DNA of 14,765 nucleotides from Alphaproteobacteria bacterium (GCA_015654715.1 JAATGK010000064.1:1-14765), one strand, 5' to 3'. Positions 1 through 7,566 are shown, numbered from the stretch's first letter. The notes: generated by a model from the sequence alone, not told the origin. Numbers and translations are program-made.

Positions 1-573
1 GAAAACGTCACCAATCTGTCGGGCCGCGGCGTCGGCATGGACGTGGTCAAGCGCACGGTGGAAGCCTTGCGCGGCGCCATCGATATCGCCAACCACCCCC
101 GCCTTGGCACCGAGGTGGCGTTACGCATTCCGCTCACGCTCGCCATCATTAATGGGCTTCTGGTCCGTATCGGCGGCGGACGTTACGTCATTCCGCTGGC
201 CTCGGTGGAAGAGTGCGTCGAACTGACAACCGAACAAGATCTGCGCAGCCAGGGTCGCTCGTTCCTCACCTTGCGCGACCAACTGGTGCCGTTCATTCGC
301 CTGCGCGAGCTCTTTGCCACCGGCACAACACCTGATCGCTATCAGAAGATCGTCGTGGTCTCGACCGGAAGCGAACGCGTCGGCCTCGTCGTCGACCAAA
401 TCCTCGGCGACCACCAGACGGTGATCAAACCGTTGTCGCGGTTCCACGCCGGCATCGGCACCTTCTCCGGCGCCACCATCCTCGGCGACGGTGGAGTCGC
501 TCTCATCCTCGACGTGCCGCATCTGGTGGCCGCCGGACAGCAACAGGAGGACCGGCTGCGCGCAGCCGGCTGA
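1..573 (+). CDS. cheA: Chemotaxis histidine kinase CheA, C-terminal part (5' end outside window)
   Basis: This is the last 190 residues of CheA, the cytoplasmic kinase that phosphorylates CheY and CheB under receptor control. The frame is open from base 1. It begins inside the ATPase domain: the G1-type box LSGRGVGMDVVKR (residues 7-19) is followed by the G2-type motif GTEVALRIPLTLAI (about 36-49), the usual end of the HATPase domain. The rest (about 50-180) is the CheW-like P5 regulatory domain, which docks to receptors and CheW; it shows VRIGGGRYVIPLASVEE near its start and a GDHQTVIKPL segment later. It ends four bases before the next gene, so it is the upstream member of the operon. The HPt and dimerisation domains are not in the window and cannot be judged. 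Identification is firm. Confidence 0.95.
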   Translation, partial: ENVTNLSGRGVGMDVVKRTVEALRGAIDIANHPRLGTEVALRIPLTLAIINGLLVRIGGGRYVIPLASVEECVELTTEQDLRSQGRSFLTLRDQLVPFIRLRELFATGTTPDRYQKIVVVSTGSERVGLVVDQILGDHQTVIKPLSRFHAGIGTFSGATILGDGGVALILDVPHLVAAGQQQEDRLRAAG

Positions 574-577
574 CGCC

Positions 578-1081
578 ATGATCGAAGACGGCGAAATCGT
601 CTGGGATGCCAATGGCCAGTTGAAGGTTCTGACCTTCGACCTGAGCGGCGAGATATTCGCACTGGAAGCCACACTGGTGTGCGAAATTCTCGACCTTCTG
701 CCCGAAACGCAAGTGCCGGGCAGCGTGCCGCTCACCGGCAGCGTGATCAACTTTCGCGGCAGCGTCATCCCGGTCGCCGATTTGCACCTGGCCTTCGGGC
801 TCAGCGCACAAGCGATCACGCTCGATAGCCGCTTCATCGTCATCGAGTTCGAACACGACGGCGAGACCTGCGTCATCGGTCTCAAGGCGGACAAGGTTCA
901 CGAAGTGACGACGCTCGATCACACCGCAACGGAAGCGGCGCCACGCATCGGTACGCGCTGGCGGCAGGATTTCATTCGGTGCCTGGCAAAGCGGAAAGGC
1001 GATTTCATCGTCGTTCCCAACCTGCCGCGCATCTTCTCCACATGCGGCCATGGGATCCCCCAGTCCGCGACGCAACACTAG
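578..1081 (+). CDS. cheW: CheW-family coupling protein (first copy)
   Basis: A 167-residue single-domain CheW that links the receptor tip to the P5 domain of CheA in the cytoplasmic array. The diagnostic stretch is INFRGSVIPVADLHLAFGL (about 57-75), matching the CheW pattern NLRGxVIPVxDLRxxFG. Later parts follow the fold: RFIVIEFEHDGETCVIGL (85-102) and ADKVHEV (104-110). The open frame continues upstream into cheA, but the ATG at 578, four bases after the cheA stop, gives the normal family length and N-terminus; an earlier start would overlap cheA by about 90 bp. There is no strong Shine-Dalgarno directly upstream, so translation is probably coupled to cheA. The usual Arg after DL is His here (DLH), and the tail after about residue 152 is short and polar. 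A divergent CheW, but the family call is secure. Confidence 0.9.
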   Translation: MIEDGEIVWDANGQLKVLTFDLSGEIFALEATLVCEILDLLPETQVPGSVPLTGSVINFRGSVIPVADLHLAFGLSAQAITLDSRFIVIEFEHDGETCVIGLKADKVHEVTTLDHTATEAAPRIGTRWRQDFIRCLAKRKGDFIVVPNLPRIFSTCGHGIPQSATQH

Positions 1082-1096
1082 TCACAGGGGACAGAT

Positions 1097-2890
1097 ATGC
1101 GTTTTACGATCAAATGGAAACTCGGGCTCGCGTTCGGAGCGGTCATCATCCTGATGCTGGCGGCGGCTGGCTTCGGCATCACCGGCGTCAAATCGATGAA
1201 CGCCAACTTCGTCGAGCTCATCACCGGCCCGGTGGAAAAAATGCAGACCGCTCGCGATGTTCGCTACATCATGCTGGAAATCGTTCGCGCCGAGAAGAAC
1301 GTGATCTTGGCGGACGACACCAAGACGATGCAGAAATACGATAGCGACCTGACCGAGCTGCGCGGCAAAATGGATGTCGCCCTTGCCCGCGGCTACGATA
1401 TCGGCGGCGTCCAGGGAAAACCCATCTATCAGCACATGCAGCAAGTCTGGGACAGCATCAAACCGCTCGATACCAAGCTGCGCGAACTCGCTCTCGCCGG
1501 TAAAAAAGCGGAAGCTAAGGAGATTTCCTTCGGCGCGCTCTACCAGCCGAACTCTGATCTGCTCACCGGGGCCGACGAGCGCGTCACGCGCGCCAAGTCC
1601 TTAATGGCAGAGTCGGTAACCGGTGCCCATGACGACTACAGCTCGACCTCGACGATGCTGATCACCGCCACCGTGATCGGGCTCATCCTGGCGATCGCCG
1701 CCTCGACTTGGATCATGGTGATCATCAGTTCCGGCCTCAGCAAGATCACAAAGACCGTTCATGCGGTCGCCATCGGCGATCTCACCCAGACCATCGACGT
1801 CAAGTCCAACGAAGAAATCAAAGACGTTGCCGTTGCGGTCTTGACCATGAAGGAAAATCTGCGAACCAAGGCCCAGATCGCCGATAAGATCGCCGAGGGC
1901 GATTTGATGGTCGAGCCAAAGCCGCTGTCAGATAAAGACATGCTCGGCCGGGCGCTGGCACGGATGGTTGAAAAGCTTCGCGACGTGGTGACGAACGCTT
2001 CCAACGCGGCCGAGAACGTCGCGTCGGGCAGCCAGGAATTGTCGTCGGCCTCCGAACAGGTCAGCCAGGGCGCCACCGAACAAGCCTCTTCCGCTGAGGA
2101 AGCCTCCGCCTCGATGGAACAGATGGCGGCTAACATCAAGCAGAATGCCGATAACGCAGCACAGACCGAAAAGATCTCGCGCCAATCGGCCAAGGACGCG
2201 GAATTGAGCGGCGACGCCGTCAACAAGGCTGTGGTAGCGATGCAGACGATCGCCGAAAAGATCACCATTGTGCAGGAAATCGCGCGCCAGACCGATCTGC
2301 TCGCCCTCAATGCGGCGGTCGAAGCGGCACGCGCCGGCGAACACGGCAAAGGCTTCGCGGTGGTCGCGTCGGAAGTACGCAAGCTCGCCGAACGCAGCCA
2401 AACCGCCGCCTCAGAAATCAGTTCGGTGTCGAGCGAAACGGTGAAGGCCGCCCAGGCCGCCGGCGAAATGCTGACACGGCTGGTGCCCGACATCCGCAAG
2501 ACCGCAGAATTGGTCACGGAAATCAGCGCCGCTTGCCGCGAACAAGACGTCGGCGCCTCGCAGATTAACGAAGCGATCCAACAGCTCGACAAAGTGACGC
2601 GTCAGAACGCGGCGGCGTCGGAACAGATGAGCGCCACCTCGGTCGAACTGGCGAGCCAGTCGGAAGAGTTGCAGTCGTCGATCTCCTATTTCCGCACCGA
2701 CTCCAAGAACGGAACGGTTTCGACGGCCAAGAAGCCGCTGGCCAAGAAACGCCCCGAACGCATTCATCTGCGCGGCACGCCGAAGGGCGCCACCGTCGCC
2801 GAACAGCAGGCCCGCGCCAAGGGCTTTGCCCTCGACCTCGCCCATGGCGGACCGGACTCCGACGACGAGAGCTTCAAGGAGTATGCGTGA
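1097..2890 (+). CDS. Methyl-accepting chemotaxis protein, transmembrane
   Basis: A 597-residue receptor. TM1 lies at about 11-31, followed by an alpha-helical periplasmic region (32-186) of the four-helix-bundle type, with the characteristic [12 protein letters not shown] segment at 63-74. TM2 is at about 187-211 and a HAMP domain at about 212-257, followed by a second HAMP-like stretch ([20 protein letters not shown], 265-284). The coiled-coil signalling domain runs from about 300 to 530, with the hairpin tip around [18 protein letters not shown] (398-415) and [18 protein letters not shown]. Gln/Glu pairs typical of methylation helices occur either side. The tail is basic ([13 protein letters not shown]) and then acidic ([14 protein letters not shown]), with no NWETF-type ending. 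The AGGGGA Shine-Dalgarno at 1086-1091 sits 5 bases before the ATG. Its ligand cannot be told from sequence. Lying between two cheW genes, it is probably the dedicated receptor of this array. Confidence 0.95.
   Translation: MRFTIKWKLGLAFGAVIILMLAAAGFGITGVKSMNANFVELITGPVEKMQTARDVRYIMLEIVRAEKNVILADDTKTMQKYDSDLTELRGKMDVALARGYDIGGVQGKPIYQHMQQVWDSIKPLDTKLRELALAGKKAEAKEISFGALYQPNSDLLTGADERVTRAKSLMAESVTGAHDDYSSTSTMLITATVIGLILAIAASTWIMVIISSGLSKITKTVHAVAIGDLTQTIDVKSNEEIKDVAVAVLTMKENLRTKAQIADKIAEGDLMVEPKPLSDKDMLGRALARMVEKLRDVVTNASNAAENVASGSQELSSASEQVSQGATEQASSAEEASASMEQMAANIKQNADNAAQTEKISRQSAKDAELSGDAVNKAVVAMQTIAEKITIVQEIARQTDLLALNAAVEAARAGEHGKGFAVVASEVRKLAERSQTAASEISSVSSETVKAAQAAGEMLTRLVPDIRKTAELVTEISAACREQDVGASQINEAIQQLDKVTRQNAAASEQMSATSVELASQSEELQSSISYFRTDSKNGTVSTAKKPLAKKRPERIHLRGTPKGATVAEQQARAKGFALDLAHGGPDSDDESFKEYA
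2876..2881 (+). promoter_or_regulatory. Ribosome binding site inside the mcp 3' end that decides the second cheW start
   Basis: AAGGAG lies within the last codons of the mcp. Two in-frame ATGs follow. The one at 2883 is only 1 base away, too close to be used. The one at 2892 is 10 bases away, slightly long but workable. This favours 2892 as the start of the second cheW and indicates coupled translation across the mcp stop (2888-2890). Confidence 0.6.
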
Positions 2891-2891
2891 A

Positions 2892-3374
2892 ATGTCGGCA
2901 CAACCGGGTCAATACGTCACGTTGGGACTCGGCGCGGAGGTGTTCGCGGCTCCCGTAACCATGGTGCGCGAGATCCTCGATTACCAGGAACCCTTCGTCA
3001 TTCCCGACGGTCCACCGTGGATGCTGGGATTGATCGACGTGCGCGGACGTGGCGTGCCGATGATCGATCTCAGGTCCAAGTTGGGGCTGGCACGCGTCAA
3101 GCCCACACCGGCGACGCGCATCCTGGTGCTCGACGTGCCCTTGACCGAACGCACACTTTCGCTGGGGCTGGTGGCCGACCGCGTTCTGGAAGTCGCCAGC
3201 TTCAACGCGGGCGAAATCGAGGGAGCGCCGGACGTCGGCGTGGCGTGGCGCTCCGATTACATCGCCGGTGTCGTGCATAGAGACGGTGGATTTGTGGTGA
3301 TCTTCGATGTTGCAAGACTGCTTACCGCGGGCGACGTTGTCGCGCTTTCCGCTTCCGTCGACCAGGCCGCTTGA
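2892..3374 (+). CDS. cheW: CheW-family coupling protein (second copy)
   Basis: A 160-residue CheW domain protein. The core motif LIDVRGRGVPMIDLRSKLGL (47-66) carries the conserved RG, P and DLR positions of CheW. The strand GLVADRVLEV (92-101) and the closing segment WRSDYIAGVVHRDGGFVVIF (119-138) are also typical. It differs clearly from the first CheW of the operon, so the two are not a recent duplication and may have different partners, for example one tuned to this MCP. Start 2892 is chosen from Shine-Dalgarno spacing; starting at 2883 would add only three residues, and the longer frame from 2826 lies inside the mcp. It begins one base after the mcp stop, and cheR follows seven bases after its own stop. 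Confidence 0.9.
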   Translation: MSAQPGQYVTLGLGAEVFAAPVTMVREILDYQEPFVIPDGPPWMLGLIDVRGRGVPMIDLRSKLGLARVKPTPATRILVLDVPLTERTLSLGLVADRVLEVASFNAGEIEGAPDVGVAWRSDYIAGVVHRDGGFVVIFDVARLLTAGDVVALSASVDQAA

Positions 3375-3381
3375 CGCGACC

Positions 3382-4239
3382 ATGATAAACGCAACCGCCA
3401 GCACACCCGAAAATGACACCGACCCGCTAAGCGCGCACAACTTCGAGCGGCTGTGCAAATTCATCAAGGGTTACTGCGGCATCACGCTCAACGCCTCCCG
3501 GCGTACCATGCTGGAAGGGCGGCTGAAGCGGCGCATGCGCGCGGTCGCCATCGACGACATCAACGAATACGCCCGCATCATCCTCGAAGAACGCGGCCCC
3601 GAGATTGAAGCGGAAATCCTGCATCTGATGGATGCGGTAACCACCAACAAGACCGACTTCTTCCGCGAGCCGTCGCATTTCGATTTCCTGACGAAGACAA
3701 TCCTGCCGGAAATCGCGGCGTCGAGTGCCCGTCACATCAAGATCTGGAGCGCCGCCTGCTCGATCGGCGCCGAGCCCTACACTATCGCCATGGTGCTCGA
3801 CGATTTTTGCCGCAAGCATTCCGCCCTGGATTATATGGTGTTGGCCACCGACATTTGCTACCAGTCGCTGCAAAAGGCACAGGTTGGGCGGTTTCCCGGA
3901 AGCATGGTCGAGCCGGTGCCGGAACATCTGCTGCATCAGTACGTGATGCGCTCGGCGGACGGCAGCGAAGTACGCATGTCGCCGCGGCTGCGCTCCAACA
4001 TCGCCTTTGCGCGATTGAATCTGATGGACGAGCGCTATCCCGTACCCGCCGATTTCGACGTCATCTTCCTCAGGAACGTGCTCATCTACTTCGACAAGCC
4101 GACCCAGCTTCTGGTGCCGACGCGGTTGTGCAACCATTTGCGCCCCGGCGGCTATCTCGTGCTCGGTCATTCCGAATCCGTGTCGCGAACCGGGCTGCCG
4201 CTACATTCCGTCGCCAACACTATTTTTCAGCGGCGATAG
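3382..4239 (+). CDS. cheR: Chemotaxis protein methyltransferase CheR
   Basis: A 285-residue CheR, the S-adenosylmethionine-dependent enzyme that methylates glutamates on the receptor signalling helices. The N-terminal helical domain (about 20-85) contains GYCGITLNASRRTMLEGRL (30-48). Then follow TTNKTDFFRE (87-96), the SAM-binding segment IWSAACSIGAEPYTIAMVL (121-139), ATDI (155-158), IFLRNVLIYFD (228-238) and PGGYLVLGHSES (255-266). All are CheR hallmarks. In the SAM motif the usual GEEPY is GAEPY, with Ala130 replacing the first Glu; Glu131, which by spacing should match the SAM-contacting Glu of Salmonella CheR, is kept. No TPR extension or other fusion is present. The ATG at 3382 avoids a 25-residue overlap into cheW. 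The gap to cheB is 3 bp. Confidence 0.96.
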   Translation: MINATASTPENDTDPLSAHNFERLCKFIKGYCGITLNASRRTMLEGRLKRRMRAVAIDDINEYARIILEERGPEIEAEILHLMDAVTTNKTDFFREPSHFDFLTKTILPEIAASSARHIKIWSAACSIGAEPYTIAMVLDDFCRKHSALDYMVLATDICYQSLQKAQVGRFPGSMVEPVPEHLLHQYVMRSADGSEVRMSPRLRSNIAFARLNLMDERYPVPADFDVIFLRNVLIYFDKPTQLLVPTRLCNHLRPGGYLVLGHSESVSRTGLPLHSVANTIFQRR

Positions 4240-4242
4240 GCG

Positions 4243-5325
4243 ATGACAAGCCCAAAAGTCCGCGTTTTGATCGTCGACGACTCCGCCACCGTCCGCCAGA
4301 CATTGATGGCGATTCTGGAGGAAGACCAAGACATCGACGTGATCGGCGTTGCCGGCGATCCTTTCATCGCCGCCCAGCGCATCCGCAAACAAATTCCCGA
4401 CGTCATCATGCTTGACGTCGAAATGCCGCGCATGGACGGCATCACGTTCCTGAAAAAGCTGATGGCGCAACATCCCATTCCGGTGGTGATGTGCTCCTCG
4501 CTGGTCGAAGCCGGATCGCAAACGCTGTTGCAGGCGCTGGAGGCTGGCGCGGTCGACATCATCCAGAAGCCCAAGATGGGCGTCGCCGAACAGCTTACCG
4601 AAGCAAAAATCCAGATTTGCGATTGCATCAAAGCGGCTGCGCGCGCCCGCGTCGGGCAAAAGGTCCGCCCCGCAGCCGAGCTCCTGGTGCCGGGAAAGAA
4701 ACTCACCGCCGATGCCATGCTGCCGCCGCCGGCGCGCCACGCCATGGCGCGGACGACCGAAACCATCATCTGCATGGGCGCCTCCACCGGCGGCACGCAA
4801 AGCCTGAGCGAAGTGCTGGTCGCCCTACCCGCGGTCGCACCCGGCATCGTCATCGTGCAGCACATGCCCGAACATTTCACCACGTCGTTTGCCAACCGGC
4901 TCAACAGCCTGTGCAAGGTCGATGTGAAAGAAGCCGCCGACGGCGACGCGGTGTTACCCGGCCGCGTGCTGATCGCGCCCGGCAATTTCCACACCATGCT
5001 GGAGCGCAGCGGCGCGAAATACTATGTCTCCGTCAAACCGGGTCCGTTGGTATCACGGCACCGGCCATCGGTCGACGTTCTGTTCCGCTCGGCGGCAAAT
5101 ACGGCGGGTGCCAACGCGGTCGGCGTGATCATGACCGGTATGGGCGACGACGGCGCGCGCGGGATGCTCGAAATGAAACAGGGCGGCGCCTTCACCATCG
5201 CCCAAGACGAAGCGACCTCGATCGTGTTCGGCATGCCGAAAGAAGCCATCGCACGTGGCTGCGTCGATCGCATCGTGCCGTTACAGAATATCGCGGCGGA
5301 AATGCTGCGAGCGGCGGCGCGTTAG
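4243..5325 (+). CDS. cheB: Chemotaxis response regulator protein-glutamate methylesterase CheB
   Basis: A 360-residue CheB that demethylates and deamidates receptor glutamates when phosphorylated by CheA. The receiver domain (about 5-125) has the acidic pair Asp12-Asp13 in LIVDDS, phospho-acceptor Asp58 in [11 protein letters not shown], and a Lys in IIQKPK. A linker (about 130-170) leads to the methylesterase domain. The catalytic triad is visible as Ser181 (GASTGGT), His207 (VQHMPEHF) and Asp303 ([11 protein letters not shown]); the spacings of 26 and 96 residues equal those of Salmonella CheB (Ser164, His190, Asp286). It is intact, full length and the last gene of the operon. No strong terminator is seen directly after it on this strand; the palindrome at 5736-5815 may end or stabilise the transcript. 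Confidence 0.97.
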   Translation: MTSPKVRVLIVDDSATVRQTLMAILEEDQDIDVIGVAGDPFIAAQRIRKQIPDVIMLDVEMPRMDGITFLKKLMAQHPIPVVMCSSLVEAGSQTLLQALEAGAVDIIQKPKMGVAEQLTEAKIQICDCIKAAARARVGQKVRPAAELLVPGKKLTADAMLPPPARHAMARTTETIICMGASTGGTQSLSEVLVALPAVAPGIVIVQHMPEHFTTSFANRLNSLCKVDVKEAADGDAVLPGRVLIAPGNFHTMLERSGAKYYVSVKPGPLVSRHRPSVDVLFRSAANTAGANAVGVIMTGMGDDGARGMLEMKQGGAFTIAQDEATSIVFGMPKEAIARGCVDRIVPLQNIAAEMLRAAAR

Positions 5326-5378
5326 AGCACGGCCCAGGCCAAATGCAGGCGTCGCGGGACGGCTGAACGTCTGCGCCG

Positions 5379-5404
5379 AAAACTCCGCTGCCATAAGGGC
5401 GGAG
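5379..5404 (-). terminator. Hairpin plus T-run, minus strand
   Basis: CTCCGC (5383-5388 on +) and GCGGAG (5399-5404) form a 6-bp stem with a 10-nt loop; inner CC/GG pairs can extend it. Read on the minus strand it is followed at once by TTTT (5382-5379), as in an intrinsic terminator. On the plus strand it is followed by GACAATGG, so it would not stop the cheB transcript. It would end the candidate small RNA. The T-run is short, so efficiency is uncertain. Confidence 0.45.
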
Positions 5405-5617
5405 GACAATGGGGGCCCATGAGGGGGCTCGCGACAGCCGGACGGCTGGTTAGCGACGTCTCGCGCGCCTCCGCTCTCTGGACCGTCTCCATTCGTGAAC
5501 GGGCGGGGCAGCCATACGCACCCCCGGTTTGGTTCGGCTCGTTGGTCCTTGCCACGCCGGGCGCCGATTGCAGCTCACGAAACGGACGACCGGTTCGCCC
5601 CCTCATCGAGCTGCAAC
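5379..5617 (-). ncRNA. Candidate structured small RNA gene, family not recognised
   Basis: Read on the minus strand, a segment of about 239 nt lies between a perfect TATAAT (5629-5624) and a hairpin followed by TTTT (5404-5379). Its ends pair: ATGAGGGGGC on the + strand at 5419-5428 is exactly complementary to GCCCCCTCAT at 5597-5606, a 10-bp stem closing nearly the whole segment. Near the predicted 5' end a perfect 9-bp stem (5568-5576 with 5608-5616) encloses a smaller hairpin at 5578-5597 (7 of 8 pairs, 4-nt loop) and also one strand of the long stem, so the two stems either switch or form a pseudoknot-like fold. Further hairpins are at 5504-5526 (5 bp) and 5430-5465 (CGCGA with TCGCG around GCC/GGC). 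I see no match to tmRNA, RNase P, SRP or 6S RNA features I know. No -35 element is clear. Overlapping open frames show no protein-like sequence. Confidence 0.4.
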
Positions 5618-5623
5618 GCGAGA

Positions 5624-5629
5624 ATTATA
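5624..5629 (-). promoter_or_regulatory. Consensus -10 box TATAAT for a minus-strand transcript
   Basis: A perfect TATAAT on the minus strand. A start 6-8 bases downstream falls at about 5617-5618, one base before the 9-bp stem at 5616-5608 begins, as expected for a structured RNA. At 16-18 bp upstream there is no TTGACA-like -35 hexamer, so this rests on the -10 match and position alone. Confidence 0.35.
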
Positions 5630-5682
5630 CGGCCGGAGTCTGGCGCGGGGATTGATTTATTTTGGGCTTTGATTTGATTGGC

Positions 5683-5719
5683 AAAAGGCGGATCAAACTG
5701 TGGAATAGATTTGATCCGC
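5683..5719 (-). terminator. Intrinsic terminator downstream of the minus-strand MCP-like gene
   Basis: A perfect 10-bp inverted repeat, GCGGATCAAA (5688-5697) and TTTGATCCGC (5710-5719), has a 12-nt loop. On the minus strand the stem is followed by C and then TTTT (5686-5683). This fits a Rho-independent terminator for the gene ending at 5866, about 150 bases upstream in the minus direction, with the REP palindrome between. On the plus strand no T-run follows closely. Confidence 0.6.
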
Positions 5720-5735
5720 GTAGGGATTATTACGG

Positions 5736-5815
5736 TGTCATCCCGGACGCGCCGCGAAGATTTTGCCATCTGCCGGAATGGCGCCAGCACCGATGTTGGC
5801 GCGTCCGGGATGACA
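5736..5815. repeat. REP-type palindrome with 18-bp perfect arms
   Basis: TGTCATCCCGGACGCGCC at 5736-5753 is the exact reverse complement of 5798-5815, enclosing 44 nt. The reverse complement of the element shares its arm (ending CCGGGATGACA), an inner ATGGCAA and a CGCGGCGCG segment with the elements at 9596-9673 and 12396-12473. It therefore belongs to the same dispersed family. It lies between the ends of convergent genes, the usual site of REP elements, and may act as a bidirectional 3' stabiliser or terminator. Confidence 0.75.
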
Positions 5816-5865
5816 ATTTTGGTCGTTATGACACCAAACGGGACGATCAGGTTTTGGTGTTACCG

Positions 5866-7566
5866 TTAAGCTGCGGCGGCGGCAGCGGCGCGGCGCTGGA
5901 TGGCGTCGTGGACCTCGGCAAATTCGGCACCGACCGAATCCACGAAGGCGTTATGAACATTGCGTTCCTGCGCCATGGTGTACATGCTGCCAAAGTCTTC
6001 CAGCATATCGGCCAGTTGATCTTCAATCCCCGACGCATCCTGTGGCGCGCAAGCAGCCCGTACCGTCAGCGCTTTGGCGACCGATTCCAGTGTGTCGCCG
6101 ATCTCTTCGCGGAAGGCCAGACGTGAGGTCGATGAATCGATCACTGCGAGCAATTCCTCGCCGCGCAACACCAAGGTTCCGACCTCGGCTTCGGTGCGCT
6201 GACGGGCATCGCGGATCAGATTGGCGGCTACGCCCAAGGCTTCGGCGGCCGACAGACGGCCTTCGCCGTCGCGCGCGGTGCCGAGCGATCCGGCGGCGCC
6301 GGTGAGTTCGTCGAGTTCCGACAATCCCGAAGCGGCCGCATCTTCGAGGTGACGGCCGTGATCGCGCAGTTCGATGGCGATCACCGACAACGGGCGGGCC
6401 GCATCACCGATCTGGGCGCATTTGATCGTGGTGTTGAGTGCCATGTACTGGACGTCGTTCTTGAGCGCCTGCACGGCCGCGATGCGCTTGCCGAGCTGGT
6501 TCGCCGCCGACGCGGTTTCCTGGCCCGTTCGCAAGGCCGAGCCGTCGGCCTTTTCGATTTCGTTGACCAGAACGAAGGCCTGGTCGATGCGCGCGCCGAG
6601 ATCGTCGAGGAACCCGCCGCCGCTCTTGCCGCCATAAGCCATGTCGCGCAGCTTGAGGAGTTCGCGCGAATGGGTGCCCATATCGGCCATCGCCGCTTCG
6701 ACAACCGTCACTTCCTGGTGGAATTCGTCAATGGTCGACAGCAGCTGCTGCTCGAGCAGCCCATAACCGAGCGCCACCAGCCGGCCTTCATAGCCCTGAA
6801 GGTTAGAATCGGTCTGGAGCCGGCGGATCGAATCCTGAACATGCTCGATGCGCTGACGGGTGATGTCGCCGATCTGCAGCGCCTGCAACACGCGCACGAC
6901 GCGCTTCTGGATGTTGCGTGCGATCCCGGCGACGTCGCCGGCCACCGCCGACACGCGGGCGTAATGATCGCCCATCAGGCCGGCACTTTCCGACAACTCG
7001 TTGGGCAGCGCCGGCAACAGCGAGTTGATGCGCGAGGAAAGCGTCGCACCCTGGCTGAGCGCCGAGGCGAGGCCTTCCTGCAAGCCCATGAGTTCGTCTT
7101 CCATCTGGCGAAGCTGCTCGCGGCCGCTCTCGATGCAGTCGGAAATTTCCTGGGCGAAGGATTCGAAGGTAGAACCGGCTTCGGCGATGCCGCTCGACAC
7201 GATCTTGATGTTGACCGTGAACGCCCGCATGTAAGCGAGGCTGGCGCGCATGTCGGCGACGTATTTGGCCAGCGTTTCGCGATGGTGGCCGAGGTCGTCG
7301 ATCGCCTGCTGGCGCGTGTGGTGATTTTCAGCAAGATCGTTGAGGCTCTGGGCGGCCGTCCGCAAATCTCCGGAAGCGGCGGCAACGGCCTTCGCATCCA
7401 GCGCTTCGACCAGCTTTTCCAGCGACGCGACGAGCGCATCGATGCCTTCGATCGCCTGGGTGAGCATCTTGCCCGCCGTCAGGAAATGCCTCTCTATGAC
7501 CCGGCGCGCCGATTCAAGCTGCGCTGCCAGATCGGAATTCACACCGACTACAACAATATGACTCAT
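5866..7566 (-). CDS. Soluble coiled-coil protein with degenerate MCP-like signalling hairpin, probable chemosensory protein
   Basis: A 566-residue, almost entirely helical protein rich in Ala, Glu, Leu, Gln and Arg, with no convincing signal peptide or membrane segment. Residues about 367-402 resemble the MCP hairpin tip: DVQYMALNTTIKCAQIGD sits where receptors have QTNLLALNAAIEAARAGE, and RPLSVIAIELRDHG sits where they have GFAVVAxEVRxLA. The ALN core is kept, but the Glu/Arg contacts to CheA and CheW are changed (IEAAR becomes IKCAQ). A second recognisable segment is LQIGDITRQRIEHVQ (about 230-244). The C-terminus ends in seven alanines. The ATG at 7566 is preferred; a GTG at 7671 would add 35 residues with a hydrophobic stretch, but this is not supported by a good ribosome site. 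It converges on the che operon, suggesting a role in or beside the array. Partner and sensor function are unknown. Confidence 0.75.
   Translation of the reverse strand: MSHIVVVGVNSDLAAQLESARRVIERHFLTAGKMLTQAIEGIDALVASLEKLVEALDAKAVAAASGDLRTAAQSLNDLAENHHTRQQAIDDLGHHRETLAKYVADMRASLAYMRAFTVNIKIVSSGIAEAGSTFESFAQEISDCIESGREQLRQMEDELMGLQEGLASALSQGATLSSRINSLLPALPNELSESAGLMGDHYARVSAVAGDVAGIARNIQKRVVRVLQALQIGDITRQRIEHVQDSIRRLQTDSNLQGYEGRLVALGYGLLEQQLLSTIDEFHQEVTVVEAAMADMGTHSRELLKLRDMAYGGKSGGGFLDDLGARIDQAFVLVNEIEKADGSALRTGQETASAANQLGKRIAAVQALKNDVQYMALNTTIKCAQIGDAARPLSVIAIELRDHGRHLEDAAASGLSELDELTGAAGSLGTARDGEGRLSAAEALGVAANLIRDARQRTEAEVGTLVLRGEELLAVIDSSTSRLAFREEIGDTLESVAKALTVRAACAPQDASGIEDQLADMLEDFGSMYTMAQERNVHNAFVDSVGAEFAEVHDAIQRRAAAAAAA

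Noticed and set aside
5322..5606. Minus-strand open frame of 94 codons across the candidate RNA
   Set aside because: Its ATG falls in the long-range stem, its composition is Arg/Pro-rich as expected of chance frames in GC-rich DNA, and it runs through the hairpin terminator into the cheB 3' end.
5379..5617. tmRNA, RNase P RNA, SRP RNA or 6S RNA
   Set aside because: There is no tag-peptide reading frame or tRNA-like TTCGA arm for tmRNA, no GAGGAAAGTCC-type core for RNase P, and no GGAAGCAGCC-type SRP loop. The multi-branched pairing does not look like the 6S rod. I therefore left the family open.
5419..5655. Small plus-strand open frame of 78 codons after GGAGG at 5401-5405
   Set aside because: The GGAGG is part of the hairpin stem and its spacing suits an ATG at 5409, whose frame stops after 14 codons. 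The 78-codon product has no recognisable features and overlaps the structured segment.
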